A DNA stretch of 64,000 bases, from NCBI RefSeq assembly GCF_003546865.1, contig NZ_CP023434.1, positions 1,984,001 to 2,048,000 on the forward strand, in the 5' to 3' direction. The stretch comes from Suicoccus acidiformans (GTDB lineage: Bacteria; Bacillota; Bacilli; Lactobacillales; Aerococcaceae). The notes beneath the pieces are model-generated. The model saw nothing but the letters and a program-made list of their open reading frames with translations. It ran no database searches and was not told where the DNA came from. Positions within the stretch are counted from its first letter, which is position 1; every line of letters begins with the position of its first letter. A program made the translations under genes and the position numbers. Positions 18,101-30,549 of this stretch are shown here, one piece after another.

Positions 18101-19585
18101 ATGAGCATTAGTCAACTCATCTATGGGTTTATTCACCAAGCCGTCGATGATCAGTTATTAGAAGCCATCGATGAATTATATGTCCGTAACCGCTTGCTAG
18201 CCCTATTCAATCAAAGTGAGTATCGAGATGAAGCAGAGTCCGGCGACCGACGCCCACTCTTGGATTGGTTGGATGATTTAGTAGAATACGGCGTTACTCA
18301 CCAGATAATTGATGACACCCAAAGCGACCGTGATATTCTCGAGGCGAGCGTGATGGACCTATTGATGCCTAAGCCGAGCGATTTGAACCATGAGTTTTGG
18401 CATTTGTATGCTGAAAATCCTGAAGTAGCCACCGATTACTTCTATCAATTGTCTAAGCAGAGCAATTATATCAAGACCCGTGAGATTGCTAAAAACGTTG
18501 CTTTCACCGGTGAAACTAAATACGGTAATTTACAAATTACCATCAACTTATCCAAACCGGAAAAAGATCCAGTAGAAATTGCCAAAGCTAAAAGTATGCC
18601 TCAAGTCAATTACCCTAAGTGTGCCCTCTGTATGGAAAACGAAGGCTACCGCGGTCATATCAATCATGCTGCTCGGCAAAACCACCGCATTATCCGGATG
18701 GATTTGGATAATGGTTTATATGGGTTCCAATATTCGCCGTATTTATACTACAATGAGCATTCGATTTTCCTGTCAGATAAGCATGAGCCGATGGTAATTG
18801 ATCTGAAATGTTTTGATAACTTGCTTGAAATTATTGAAATTTTCCCACATTACTTTGTCGGTTCCAATGCAGACCTACCGGGAGTCGGCGGGAGCATATT
18901 GACTCACGATCATTACCAAGGTGGGCGCCAAGTTTTCCCGATGGATCAAGCCGAAGTGATCGATGTGGTCGCCGTCAATCATCATGATGAAGTCGAATGC
19001 GAACTATTGAAATGGCCGATGTCAGTGATTCGTTTACGTTCAGCCGACAAAGATCAGCTACTCGATGCTGCCAATCAAATTTTGCAGGCATGGCGTCAGT
19101 ACGATGACCCAGACAATGACATCTATGCGGAGACTGACCAACCTCACAATACAGTGACCCCAATTGCGCGTCGTAAAGGGGAACAGTTTGAATTGGATTT
19201 GGTGCTACGCAATAATCGGACCACAGAGGAATTACCATTGGGTATTTTCCATCCCCATCCAGATGTCCACCATATTAAAAAAGAAAATATCGGTCTAATC
19301 GAAGTGATGGGTTTGGCGATATTACCACCGCGCTTGCTGGCTGAAGTTGAAACTATCAAACAGTACTTATTGGGAGAAGTGGCATTAGACGAGGTCAAAG
19401 TCTATCATCAAACTTGGGCGGAATCATTAAAAGCAGATTATGCAGACGATGTGGAAGTTTCAGACTTTATTCAACAAGGGATTGTCAAGAAGTTCGAGCG
19501 TGTCTTAGAAGATGCGGGTGTTTATAAGCAGACCGAGCAAGGGTTGACAGGCTTGAAGCAATTTATCGAATCCGTTGACTTATAA
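18101..19585 (+). CDS. galT: Galactose-1-phosphate uridylyltransferase, class II (copy 1)
   Basis: A 494-residue class II GalT, the Firmicutes type, which exchanges UDP-glucose and galactose-1-phosphate. Recognisable segments include YVRNRLLALFNQ at the start, ALCMENEGYRGHINHAARQN, FSPYLYYNEHSIFL-like sequence and GGSILTHDHYQGGRQVFPMD with the His residues of the active site. LEDAGVYKQTEQG is near the C-terminus. Length matches class II enzymes (about 490), longer than class I (about 350). ATAGGAGGAG precedes the ATG. A frameshifted paralogue lies at 31748-33243. Confidence 0.95.
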   Translation: MSISQLIYGFIHQAVDDQLLEAIDELYVRNRLLALFNQSEYRDEAESGDRRPLLDWLDDLVEYGVTHQIIDDTQSDRDILEASVMDLLMPKPSDLNHEFWHLYAENPEVATDYFYQLSKQSNYIKTREIAKNVAFTGETKYGNLQITINLSKPEKDPVEIAKAKSMPQVNYPKCALCMENEGYRGHINHAARQNHRIIRMDLDNGLYGFQYSPYLYYNEHSIFLSDKHEPMVIDLKCFDNLLEIIEIFPHYFVGSNADLPGVGGSILTHDHYQGGRQVFPMDQAEVIDVVAVNHHDEVECELLKWPMSVIRLRSADKDQLLDAANQILQAWRQYDDPDNDIYAETDQPHNTVTPIARRKGEQFELDLVLRNNRTTEELPLGIFHPHPDVHHIKKENIGLIEVMGLAILPPRLLAEVETIKQYLLGEVALDEVKVYHQTWAESLKADYADDVEVSDFIQQGIVKKFERVLEDAGVYKQTEQGLTGLKQFIESVDL

Positions 19586-19599
19586 GAAAGGAAGATTAG

Positions 19600-20601
19600 A
19601 TGGCAATTTTAGTAATTGGTGGCGCGGGCTATATCGGTTCGCATGCCGTCAAGGCGCTGGCCGAAGCGGGTCAGGATGTGGTGGTGTTGGACAACTTCCG
19701 CACAGGTCATAAGCAAGCCGTCCATCCAGATGCAACTTTAATTGAAGGAGACTTACGCGATGGCGATTTACTACAACAGGTTTTTGTAGATCACTCGATT
19801 GAAGCGGTGATGCACTTTGCGGCCCATTCATTGGTCGGGGAATCCGTTGAAAAACCGATCGATTATTTCGCCAACAATGTCGGTGGTATGATTAGTTTGA
19901 TCCAAGCAATGAAAGAAGCCAATGTAGATAAGTTGATCTTCTCATCCACGGCAGCGGTCTATGGTCAAGCAGACACTGGCTTAATCGACGAAGAGACGTC
20001 TAAAGCCCCGACTAGTCCTTACGGTGAAAGTAAATTGATGATGGAGAAAATGATCCAATGGTGCGACCAAGCCTACGGTATTAAGTATGTGTCGCTGCGC
20101 TACTTTAATGTTGCAGGTGCGTCAAGTGACGCAACCATCGGTGAAGACCATCATCCAGAGACACACTTGGTGCCAATCATTCTCCAAGTGGCACTTGGTG
20201 AAAGAGACAAGTTGACAATCTTCGGTGATGATTATGATACGCCAGATGGTACATGTATCCGCGACTATGTTCAAGTGGAAGACTTAGTGCACGCCCATCT
20301 ATTGGCCCTTGATTATTTGCAACAAGGAAATGATAGCCAAGCCTTTAACTTAGGTAGTGCTGAAGGTTATTCGGTGAAAGAGATGCTGGAAGCAGCCCGC
20401 AGAGTGACTAGCAAAGAGATTTCAGCAGAAATTGGGCCGAGACGTGCAGGAGATCCATCCAAGTTAGTGGCGTCCAGCCAAAAAGCGAGAGAGGTCCTCA
20501 ACTGGCAGCCTCAATACACAGATATTGAGGAAATTATTCAAACAGCATGGAAGTGGCATTCGAGCCACCCGAAAGGATACCAAGATGAAGCTCAAGATTA
20601 A
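19600..20601 (+). CDS. galE: UDP-glucose 4-epimerase (copy 1)
   Basis: A 333-residue short-chain dehydrogenase/epimerase that regenerates UDP-glucose from UDP-galactose. The NAD-binding motif is [16 protein letters not shown] at the N-terminus; the catalytic Ser/Tyr/Lys set appears in FSSTAAVYG and [30 protein letters not shown] is the conserved substrate-side segment. AAGGAAG lies upstream. The 3' end overlaps galM by 17 bases. A second copy is at 30550. Confidence 0.96.
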   Translation: MAILVIGGAGYIGSHAVKALAEAGQDVVVLDNFRTGHKQAVHPDATLIEGDLRDGDLLQQVFVDHSIEAVMHFAAHSLVGESVEKPIDYFANNVGGMISLIQAMKEANVDKLIFSSTAAVYGQADTGLIDEETSKAPTSPYGESKLMMEKMIQWCDQAYGIKYVSLRYFNVAGASSDATIGEDHHPETHLVPIILQVALGERDKLTIFGDDYDTPDGTCIRDYVQVEDLVHAHLLALDYLQQGNDSQAFNLGSAEGYSVKEMLEAARRVTSKEISAEIGPRRAGDPSKLVASSQKAREVLNWQPQYTDIEEIIQTAWKWHSSHPKGYQDEAQD

Positions 20602-21610
20602 ACCAATCGGTCATTATCAGGGACAGCAAGTGGATGAAATCATCGTTCAGAATGCGCATACTGAGATTGTCTTCAGTAACTTCGGTGCTAGAGTTTTGCG
20701 CTGGCTAGATCCAAAGGGGCGCAATATTGTGCTCGGTTTTGACTCGCTAGAAGATTATATTACCAACCGTGGCTACTATTACGGTGCGACGGTTGGTCCG
20801 GTGGCTGGACGCATAAGTGGAGCGCAGTTTCAATTGAATGGATCGACCGTCCAATTGGATGCCAACGAAGCTCCCAACCATCTGCACGGAGGTGAGGCAG
20901 GATATGATTTTAAAGTCTGGGACTATGAGTGTCTTGAACAGGAAGAGGCCATCTCGATTGTCTATAGTTTAGATGTGTCGGAGAGTGAAAGTGTTTATCC
21001 AGGCAACCTCCAGCTGAAAGTTAAACACACATACGATACAAATAACCAGTGGACGATTGAATACTGGGCAGTATCAGACAAAGATACGGTCTTGAATTTA
21101 ACCAACCATGTCTATTTCAATTTAAATGGCCGTATTCATGATACCGTGAAGAATCACATTCTCACGGGTAATATCAGCCACTATCTACCAGTTAAAGCTG
21201 ACGGTACGCCAACAGGCGAAATTAGACCGGTCGAAGGGACGCCTTTTGACCTTACACAGTCACAAGAAATCGGTACAACATTAACCAGCAACGATGACCA
21301 GATTCAATTAAAATCCGGCTACGACCATTCCTTTATCTTTTCAAATGAAGCGGATCATCAAGTGGAATTGACTAACGGATCGACAAGTATCATTCTGACA
21401 ACCGATCAGCCGGCTGTGGTCATTTACGTGCATTCCTTTGCCGAACCGGCTGTTGTAGTGAATGGAGAGGGGCTGGTCCCATATGCGGGCGTCGCCATGG
21501 AGACTCAGGCCTTGCCAGATGCGCCCAACCATGAAGGCTTTGGCAGTATTGTACTGACGAAAGGTGACGAGTACCGAGCGGTGACGAGGTATCAATTGAG
21601 AGAAGCATGA
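20585..21610 (+). CDS. galM: Aldose 1-epimerase / galactose mutarotase (copy 1)
   Basis: A 341-residue galactose mutarotase. It starts at ATG 20585 within the end of galE (17-base overlap), with AAAGGAT upstream; residues [18 protein letters not shown] follow. Conserved features include the [15 protein letters not shown] loop, [16 protein letters not shown] with the catalytic His pair region, [11 protein letters not shown], and GYDHSFIF. It converts the beta-galactose anomer to the alpha form used by GalK. Last gene of the rightward operon and followed by a long-stem hairpin. Confidence 0.93.
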   Translation: MKLKIKPIGHYQGQQVDEIIVQNAHTEIVFSNFGARVLRWLDPKGRNIVLGFDSLEDYITNRGYYYGATVGPVAGRISGAQFQLNGSTVQLDANEAPNHLHGGEAGYDFKVWDYECLEQEEAISIVYSLDVSESESVYPGNLQLKVKHTYDTNNQWTIEYWAVSDKDTVLNLTNHVYFNLNGRIHDTVKNHILTGNISHYLPVKADGTPTGEIRPVEGTPFDLTQSQEIGTTLTSNDDQIQLKSGYDHSFIFSNEADHQVELTNGSTSIILTTDQPAVVIYVHSFAEPAVVVNGEGLVPYAGVAMETQALPDAPNHEGFGSIVLTKGDEYRAVTRYQLREA

Positions 21611-21722
21611 GGAAATAATAGTTTAAGTGCTAGTGATTAGAATAAGTATTTTCATTCAATTAGCTCTGATGAGTAAAATTGCTAATAATGAATATGAATA
21701 ATTGGAACCAACGTTAAAGATA

Positions 21723-21766
21723 AGTACATCCATCAATGTCAAGCTCATTGATGGATGTACTGTTCT
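21723..21766 (+). terminator. Terminator after galM
   Basis: A perfect 16-bp stem (arms 21723-21738 and 21746-21761) with a 7-base loop. The tract after it is GTTCTAAGTTTT, so the U-run is interrupted, but the stem is the longest in this operon. Confidence 0.75.
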
Positions 21767-21978
21767 AAGTTTTAAAAATATTTACTTATGCTAGGTTTAA
21801 GTTTTTGTCAAAGCGCATTAAAAATATTCAGTGACATATTGGTAAATTTCTTTATCTGAACAAAATGAATCAATTTGTAAATCGTTATTGATATTATTTT
21901 TTTGATAATCTCGATTGTCAATTTAAGTTAGAAATTTTTACACTATATGATGAGTGATTGAACTTGGTAATACACTTG
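21767..21978. other. AT-rich spacer before the IS graveyard
   Basis: No gene or clear signal seen; very AT-rich. It marks the boundary between the rightward gal operon and the insertion-sequence debris. Confidence 0.4.
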
Positions 21979-22092
21979 TGCTAGCCACCTTAAACCTCCC
22001 TTCATCAAGCTCCTGGCTGGTCAAGAGGAAAAGCGCTAGCGACTCTGGAGGAGTTAGGAGCTTGATGAAACCATATTTCTTAAGTGGCTGGC
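21979..22092. repeat. Large imperfect inverted repeat at the 3' end of the IS30 remnant
   Basis: Outer arms TGCTAGCCACCTTAA (21979) and TTAAGTGGCTGGCA (to 22092), inner perfect arms TCATCAAGCTCCT (22002-22014) and AGGAGCTTGATGA (22056-22068). It contains the last codons of the IS30 transposase and an inverted copy of them, so it looks like an inverted duplication or transposon-end hairpin. Confidence 0.55.
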
Positions 22093-22955
22093 ATAATAGC
22101 CAGGTGTTTGATCCAAAAGATGGGCCAAGAAAACCTCCAGGGGAGTGTAGTCGTTAAGAGATTTACGTGGAATGATATGTCGCTTGAAGGTTACTTCCTT
22201 AAGAAAGTCTTCATCCACTTCATTAAAATCAGTACCTTTAGGCAGACCATCTCTTCTTAACTATCCGTTAGTATGCTCATTCCGTCCTCTTCGAGATGGG
22301 CATCCTGGGTCTGCAAAGAAGATATCGATATCAAATTCATTGCTTAAGTCTTTCCAGTTAGAAAACTCTTTGTCATTGTCCAAAGTCAGAGATTTAACCA
22401 GACGGTAAGGGTTTTTAAGGAAGAAACGCCTCAATGAATCCGTTACTTGACATGCTTTACGACCTTCTGTCTTCAGAGTGATCGCTAATTTACTTATTCG
22501 TTCAACTAGTATAATGACCGCACTTTGGTGGCTCTTACCCACAATAGTATCCCCTTCAAAATGACCAAATTTCTCATTGTACTCAGGATAAGCCTCTTGA
22601 CGCTGTTCTAGTCTTCTACGGTCATTTAGACGGCCCCTCGTTTCAACATGATGATTTGCTTTTCGTTTACCTTGCATGGGTAAATCTCTAACATCAAAAG
22701 CTGGGTCATCTTGGAAGCGACGGTAAAGTGTTTTTGCACAGCAATTCAAGTCAATTTCCTGGCGTCCAATCATCACGTCCGGTGACCACCCTTGTGACTC
22801 CCGGTCATTGATATAGGTGATTTGATCTTCTGTGAACTGCTTCTTCTTAGAGCCACACTTAGATTTGTTAGCTGTGTAGCGTTCATAATAGTCGATGATA
22901 GTCCCACCATCGTCTAAATAATGATAGACATTAAGATGGTTTGAGCAAATCTACT
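22054..22955 (-). pseudogene. IS30-family transposase remnant
   Basis: Minus-strand IS30 transposase. Readable homology runs from YYERYTANKSKCGSKKK and GWSPDVMIGRQE through the catalytic core (GHFEGDTIVGKSHQSAV, then TLDNDKEFSNW with the second Asp and RRGRNEHTNG near the Glu). An in-frame TAG at 22261 interrupts the C-terminus, after which the same frame continues LRRDGLPKGTDFNEVDEDFL and TPLEVFLAHLLDQTPGYY. The N-terminal helix-turn-helix is missing beyond 22955. It is therefore dead: truncated at the 5' end and carrying a nonsense mutation. It separates the two gal clusters together with the neighbouring elements. Confidence 0.85.
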
Positions 22956-23018
22956 TAACTTTTTAGCGACGATGTAAGCTTTTTCGCCAATTTCGTATGA
23001 TTACTGCGTCCAAATAGG

Positions 23019-23110
23019 TCCAGTTGTTCGGATGTGAGATCCACTTTGTGCGGGCTGAGAGATCCACCGTTTGCGGACCGTGAGGTCCACTTCAAACGAA
23101 AAAGCGTCCA
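23019..23110. repeat. Five degenerate 21-23 bp repeats, relict IS21-type terminal repeats
   Basis: The core GGTCCA or GATCCAC followed by a CGG-like end recurs with TCCA at 23019, 23040, 23063, 23086 and 23107, spaced 21-23 bases. Multiple short terminal repeats are characteristic of IS21-family ends. No associated transposase is left here, and a separate IR-like GTGCCCCCTGTCAAGTAGAC follows at about 23123. Confidence 0.4.
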
Positions 23111-23227
23111 GTTTCTTTTGGAGTGCCCCCTGTCAAGTAGACAGATAAAAATGATAATTTTTGAACCACACCTCTTGTACTGCCCCCAAATGCTAGACAA
23201 CAAATCTAACATTTAGGGGGTATTGTT

Positions 23228-23656
23228 ATGTCTAAATATACATTGGATATCAAATTACAGGTTGTCGCTGATTATGAAGCTGGTGTTGGTGGTTATAAAA
23301 CACTTTCTAAGAAGTACGCGATTGGTTCAAGTATTATCAAGCGCTGGATCCATAATTATCAAGACTTTGGACTCGAAGGGCTCTATCTTAAATCAACAAA
23401 AACCTATTATCCTGTTGAAACCAAGCTAAATGCGATAGAATTGTACTTAACAACAGAGTTAAGCTATCGTGAAGTTGGGGTTAAGTTCGGGATTAACAAT
23501 CCGAGCCTTATTGCCAACTGGCTTCGGACGTTTAAGAAAAAGGGCATCGATGGCTTATCAAAATCGATAGGGAGGCCACCGACGGTGTCAAAACAAGAAA
23601 AGAATACGCCTAAAGCGCAGAATACAAAGACTGAGACTGATGTATATGTCAAGTGA
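23228..23656 (+). pseudogene. IS3-family OrfA, 5' part (split by IS21)
   Basis: N-terminal part of an IS150-type OrfA with a helix-turn-helix pair: MSKYTLDIKLQVVADYEAG and KYAIGSSIIKRWIHNYQDFG, then a second HTH unit (FGINNPSLIANWLRTFKKKG). Native sequence ends near TKTETD at about 23640; the remaining few codons and the stop come from the inserted IS21 end. The missing leucine-zipper tail is found beyond the insertion at 26108. Confidence 0.85.
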
Positions 23657-23760
23657 AAAAGGGACCACCTTGCCGTTGAAAAAGGGACCACCTTTTGGGT
23701 CAATGTAACGGCTTAGGCTAATTTTTGAAAAGTTAGTTAAGAAGAAAGTGTCTCAGCGTT

Positions 23761-24521
23761 TCATACCTCCTTTTGGCTGGCTTGCGCCTCCTTCCAGGCA
23801 CTGGTCTGCTTCATCCGATAACTCTCCCCTCGCATGTCCACAACATGCGCCTTAAAGGCTAAACGATCCACCAGGGCTCCCGTTAAGGTCGGGTCTTTAA
23901 AGCATTCCTGCCAGCGATCAAAGGTAAGGTTCGTCGTATCATTGTAGAGCCCTTTCCCATCCGATTAGAAAGAAGATTAAACAGAAGCTCAGCCCCGGCT
24001 TCATCAAAGGATAAATAACCTAATTCATCGACAATCAAGAGATCGACCTTATTTAATCGCTGTTTGAAGCGATAAAATTGACTTTGCGTGACGGCCTCTC
24101 TTAATTCAATAACAAGATTTGGGGCATTTACGAACTGTACATGATAATTCTGCAGACAGGCCTCCATGCCAAGACCAATGCTAAAATGCGTCTTCCCTGT
24201 TCCAGGGTTGCCAATAAGAATGACGTTCTGTTTCTCTTGAATAAAATTCAGGGTCTTTAATTCGCGTAGTTGTTGGCGAACACCTTCCTTAAACACTTTC
24301 TCGTCAAAGTCCATCAGGTACTTCTTTTGGCTAAACTTGGCCTGTCGAATCCTTCTTTGATAGCTTCGATTTCGACGTTGTTCCACCTCCTCTGTCAATA
24401 TCTCTGTGAGGGCTTCTTCCAAATCCAGTCCGCGACTCGTATATTCCAGGAGCAGGTGTTGGTAATTTTCCTTCAGATAGGGAAGTTTTAGTTCATTAGC
24501 GGCTTCTGCGATTGTTAACAT
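23761..24521 (-). pseudogene. istB: IS21 helper ATPase IstB, frameshifted
   Basis: DnaC-like AAA+ helper of IS21 transposition. Walker A is LIGNPGTGKTHFSIGLG and Walker B is VDLLIVDELGYLSFD. After LLSNRMGKGST a single missing base near 23950 shifts the frame: the first reading stops at 23883, but in the shifted frame the expected tail (LTFDRWQECFKDPTLTGALV, then DRLAFKAHVVDMRGESYRM) continues to a stop at 23761. Full length would be about 253 residues. The start overlaps the istA stop by 7 bases. Either a genuine inactivating deletion or a sequencing indel. Confidence 0.85.
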
Positions 24522-26002
24522 AAGCTTTCCTCCAAACCATAGAGAGCATTTAATTGATGGAGCGTTGCTTCTGTCTGATGAAGAATCGCCTCCTGATTTT
24601 TAGGAACACCCTCATTTTCCGTTGTGACACGTTGCACCAACTGATCATAGGCCAATTGCTGGCACAAAGCCTCTCCACTGAGGCTATGGTATTTCTCAAG
24701 TTGTTCTATGAATTCTTTAGGGTGTCCGCTATAATATTTATGATAGAGTGTTTCCAAGCCGGGGGTTTGTTGAAGAACCAGCGAGTGTTCCAGAGCACCA
24801 GGTTTCTTCTTGAGGGTTTTGATATAGTGACTGATATCAAGCTGAAACCCATGGGAACCCTCTATTTTATTATGCCTGGCCACTTCTTGTTCATTGGCAT
24901 AAACCACGAGATAATCGGCATAAGCCTTGATCTGAACTCGCTTCCCTACCAAGTAGTCAGGGACAGAATACTGATTCTTCTGATAATGAATCGTGGCATA
25001 CTTTGTGACGCTGAGCTGACAAAGTTCTGCCAGTTCAAAGGGAGGACGGTATTTAAGAAGGTGGCCTTTTTCTTCTTCCAAACGACTATCTTGATTCAAA
25101 GTCCGTAAGGACTCTTCCAAGTGCTGGCGAGCTTCATCTAAAGATTGAAATTGATATTTTTTGGTGAAACAGTTTTGTCTGACATGCTTTACACGACTCT
25201 CTACTGTTCCCTTCTCATTCCCACTGAAGCAGTTGGTGACATTAATATTAAACCCATAATAAGTGGCTAATTGGATGAGTTGGGGGTTTAGCTCCTTTTC
25301 ATTACGCCCAATAAAACGAGTGACCACATTTCTCATATTGTCATAGACAAGCTCCGCATACACCCCACCCAGGTTTTCAAAAAATCGCACATGCGCATCC
25401 TGAAAGACAGCTTTTTTCTGGTTGGTATAGAGGTAAGCCCAGTAATAATCTGAAGCAGGGCTAGCCCACACAGCGAGATAATAGGTTTTAACCACGCCCT
25501 CAATTTCTAATTTGACCTCTCCAAAATCGAACTCCACCCGTGCACCCAATGCATAATTTTGCTTGATAAAAGCCTCTTTAGCTTTCGCTTTCATTTTTGA
25601 CCAGTAATGAGCGACTGTCCGGTATTTAATCGCATACCCTTCCTCTGCTAGGATTTCATAAACAGCCTTAGCCGTTAGTGCTTGTTTATGAGGTCCTAGC
25701 CTTCGATCCTTTTCTCTTTCTTTTTCCAGTAACTCGCTCATTCTAGCTTCCACCTCTGGTGTAAAGGTTCTTTTTTTCCGATTGGAAGTATCATATTTTC
25801 TTTCTAAGACTAATTGCTCGGTTGCTGCTTCGATTTCTTTCTCATTTTGAGCGTCATCCAAAGCATCTATACCTGCTTGGTATCGATCCCTTATTCTTCG
25901 AACCGTTTTTCTATCAATGTCCATGTCTCTGCTAATTTTCCTAATGGATTCCCCATTTCTAAAACGGTGAATCACTTCGAATTCTTTATTGATACGAATC
26001 AC
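24515..26002 (-). CDS. istA: IS21-family transposase IstA
   Basis: A 495-residue DDE transposase. The N-terminal helix-turn-helix covers about residues 5-45 (RFRNGESIRKISRDMDIDRK). The catalytic triad is visible as Asp in GARVEFDFGEVKLE, Asp in AELVYDNMRNVV and Glu in FSGNEKGTVESRVKH. The C-terminal part has the Mu-type beta-barrel segment (ATIHYQKNQYSVP). The reading frame is intact. It is the only complete transposase of this element because istB is frameshifted. Confidence 0.92.
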   Translation of the reverse strand: MIRINKEFEVIHRFRNGESIRKISRDMDIDRKTVRRIRDRYQAGIDALDDAQNEKEIEAATEQLVLERKYDTSNRKKRTFTPEVEARMSELLEKEREKDRRLGPHKQALTAKAVYEILAEEGYAIKYRTVAHYWSKMKAKAKEAFIKQNYALGARVEFDFGEVKLEIEGVVKTYYLAVWASPASDYYWAYLYTNQKKAVFQDAHVRFFENLGGVYAELVYDNMRNVVTRFIGRNEKELNPQLIQLATYYGFNINVTNCFSGNEKGTVESRVKHVRQNCFTKKYQFQSLDEARQHLEESLRTLNQDSRLEEEKGHLLKYRPPFELAELCQLSVTKYATIHYQKNQYSVPDYLVGKRVQIKAYADYLVVYANEQEVARHNKIEGSHGFQLDISHYIKTLKKKPGALEHSLVLQQTPGLETLYHKYYSGHPKEFIEQLEKYHSLSGEALCQQLAYDQLVQRVTTENEGVPKNQEAILHQTEATLHQLNALYGLEESLC

Positions 26003-26107
26003 TCCTTGGCACCTCCATCTATAATACGTTTATTATAGATGGGAAGGTATGGCAAGTGGTCCCTTTTTGAATAGCAATTTACCCCGAAGGTGGTCCCTTT
26101 TTAGATT

Positions 26108-26251
26108 ACAACAAACACTGATATCAATGCCCTTCAAGAACGCATTAAAACGCTTGAAGCTACCGTTGAACAATTAGATATCGAGAACAAATTTTTAAAA
26201 GAATTGAGGCGGTTGCGGGAAGCAAAAAAGAGGCGACACAAGAAGACTTAG
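26108..26251 (+). pseudogene. IS3-family OrfA, 3' part
   Basis: Continuation of OrfA after the IS21 insertion: TDINALQERIKTLEATVEQL followed by DIENKFLKELRRLREAKKRR, a leucine-zipper-like dimerisation tail. The codons GCA AAA AAG contain the heptamer A AAA AAG, the usual -1 frameshift site for making the OrfAB fusion transposase. It ends with TAG overlapping the OrfB GTG. Confidence 0.8.
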
Positions 26252-27135
26252 TGCGCGTCATTCGCAGCCTCCATAAACAAAATGATTACACACTCACCAG
26301 CATTTTAAAGGCGGTTGGGTTTCCGAAAGCCACTTATTATTACCAACTAAAGTGTCTGGAAAGGCCCGATAAAGATCAAGCTATCAAAGACGACATTTTA
26401 GCGATCCGCGAAGAACATAAAGACTATGGTTATCGCCGGGTTCACGCTGAATTAAGACGCCGCGGCTACCAAGTTAACAAAAAGAAAGTGCATCGGTTAA
26501 TGAAGGAGATGAAGCTGCAAGTTACCTCTTTTACTCGGAAATCACGTAAGTATAATTCCTATAAAGGCGATGTTGGCACCATTGTGCCAAACCTCTTAAA
26601 CCGACGGTTTAAGAGCAGCATTCCACGCCAAAAAATTCTCACCGACACAACCGAATTCAAATATTATGAAACCGACAGCTCTGGTAATCTTCAAATTAAG
26701 AAGTTGTATCTTGATCCATTTTTGAACCTCTTTAATCTTCAAATTGTCAGTTACAAGATCTCACACCAACCCAATAAGGAGAGTATGATGGAAGCCCTAA
26801 AAGACGCCGTTCGTGCCACCGATGATTGTGAATTCAGACGCACGTTCCACTCGGATCAAGGTTGGGCCTATCAAATGGAAGACTATCAAGACCACTTAAA
26901 AAATCACGCCATCTTTCAAAGTATGTCACGAAAAGGAAATTGCCTAGATAACTCGCCGATGGAAAATTTCTTCGGGCTGATGAAACAAGAAATCTACTAT
27001 GGCAAATCTTACCGCAGTTACGAAGAGTTGAAGGAAGCCATTCAAAACTATATCCGCTATTACAATGAAAACCGGATAAAAGAAAAATTAGGATGGTTAA
27101 GCCCTGTTGAGTATTTGGAGAAATATGCTTCCTAA
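26251..27135 (+). CDS. IS3-family OrfB transposase (IS150-like)
   Basis: A 294-residue integrase-core protein. The N-terminal HTH_21 region reads YGYRRVHAELRRRGYQVNKK. The DDE core has Asp in KILTDTTEFKYYE, Asp in FHSDQGWAYQMEDY and Glu in CLDNSPMENFFGLMK. The C-terminal signature is YIRYYNENRIKEKLGWLSP. Normally produced as an OrfAB fusion by -1 frameshifting at 26224-26230. The frame is intact, but the upstream OrfA is split, so no fusion protein can be made here. Confidence 0.92.
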   Translation: MRVIRSLHKQNDYTLTSILKAVGFPKATYYYQLKCLERPDKDQAIKDDILAIREEHKDYGYRRVHAELRRRGYQVNKKKVHRLMKEMKLQVTSFTRKSRKYNSYKGDVGTIVPNLLNRRFKSSIPRQKILTDTTEFKYYETDSSGNLQIKKLYLDPFLNLFNLQIVSYKISHQPNKESMMEALKDAVRATDDCEFRRTFHSDQGWAYQMEDYQDHLKNHAIFQSMSRKGNCLDNSPMENFFGLMKQEIYYGKSYRSYEELKEAIQNYIRYYNENRIKEKLGWLSPVEYLEKYAS

Positions 27136-27433
27136 CACGCCCAAGCGTCTCACAGCTGTAAAAGTTTATCAAGAGCCGCTAATGCTCCTTCTCTTGACAA
27201 ACTTCCACAGCTGATGAGTAAGGGTGATCAAGGATGGAAGCCAGATTCTAAGCCTATAAAAAAGAGAGCAGCCTATAAAGGTCAACTCTCTCTAAAATAT
27301 TGTCTAACTTTTTGGGGTCACTATAATTACTCTTTTCAAGATTGGAGGTTTACTTATTTAAATAGCTAGAAATGTACTCTACGAAGAAATTATAGAGTCT
27401 GTTGCATAATATAGTTTTCGAACAAATAAACAC

Positions 27434-27464
27434 CCCTTAAAATGCTTCTGAAACATTTTAAGGG
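27434..27464 (-). terminator. Terminator after lacZ
   Basis: An 11-bp stem CCCTTAAAATG / CATTTTAAGGG with a 9-base loop; on the minus strand it is followed by TGTTTATTTGTT. It lies about 45 bases past the lacZ stop. Confidence 0.7.
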
Positions 27465-27509
27465 ATATCATAACTTTTCTTGCTCTTATTAAGCTATAAA
27501 GCTAATTAT

Positions 27510-30530
<3,021 letters not shown>

Positions 30531-30549
30531 TCACAATACTTTCGACCAA

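Larger units (their letters stand above)
23641..26110 (-). mobile_element. IS21-family element (istA-istB) inserted in the IS3 element
   Basis: Both ends carry two copies of the repeat GAAAAAGGGACCACCTT: at 23654-23671 and 23676-23696 on the left, and in inverse at 26054-26071 and 26087-26105 on the right. The istA and istB genes are transcribed leftward. Outer limits (TGTA at 23641 and TACA at 26110) are approximate and no clean target duplication was found. istB has a frameshift. Confidence 0.8.
23176..27325 (+). mobile_element. IS3-family (IS150-like) element interrupted by an IS21-family element
   Basis: Left end near 23176 (TGTACTGCCCCCAAATGCTA) and right end near 27325 (its imperfect inverse, TTTTTGGGGTCACTATA) form the terminal inverted repeats. 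It encodes OrfA and OrfB, with the frameshift heptamer AAAAAAG at 26224-26230. OrfA is split by an IS21-type insertion, so the IS3 element is inactive. No 3-bp target duplication is evident. Confidence 0.75.
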
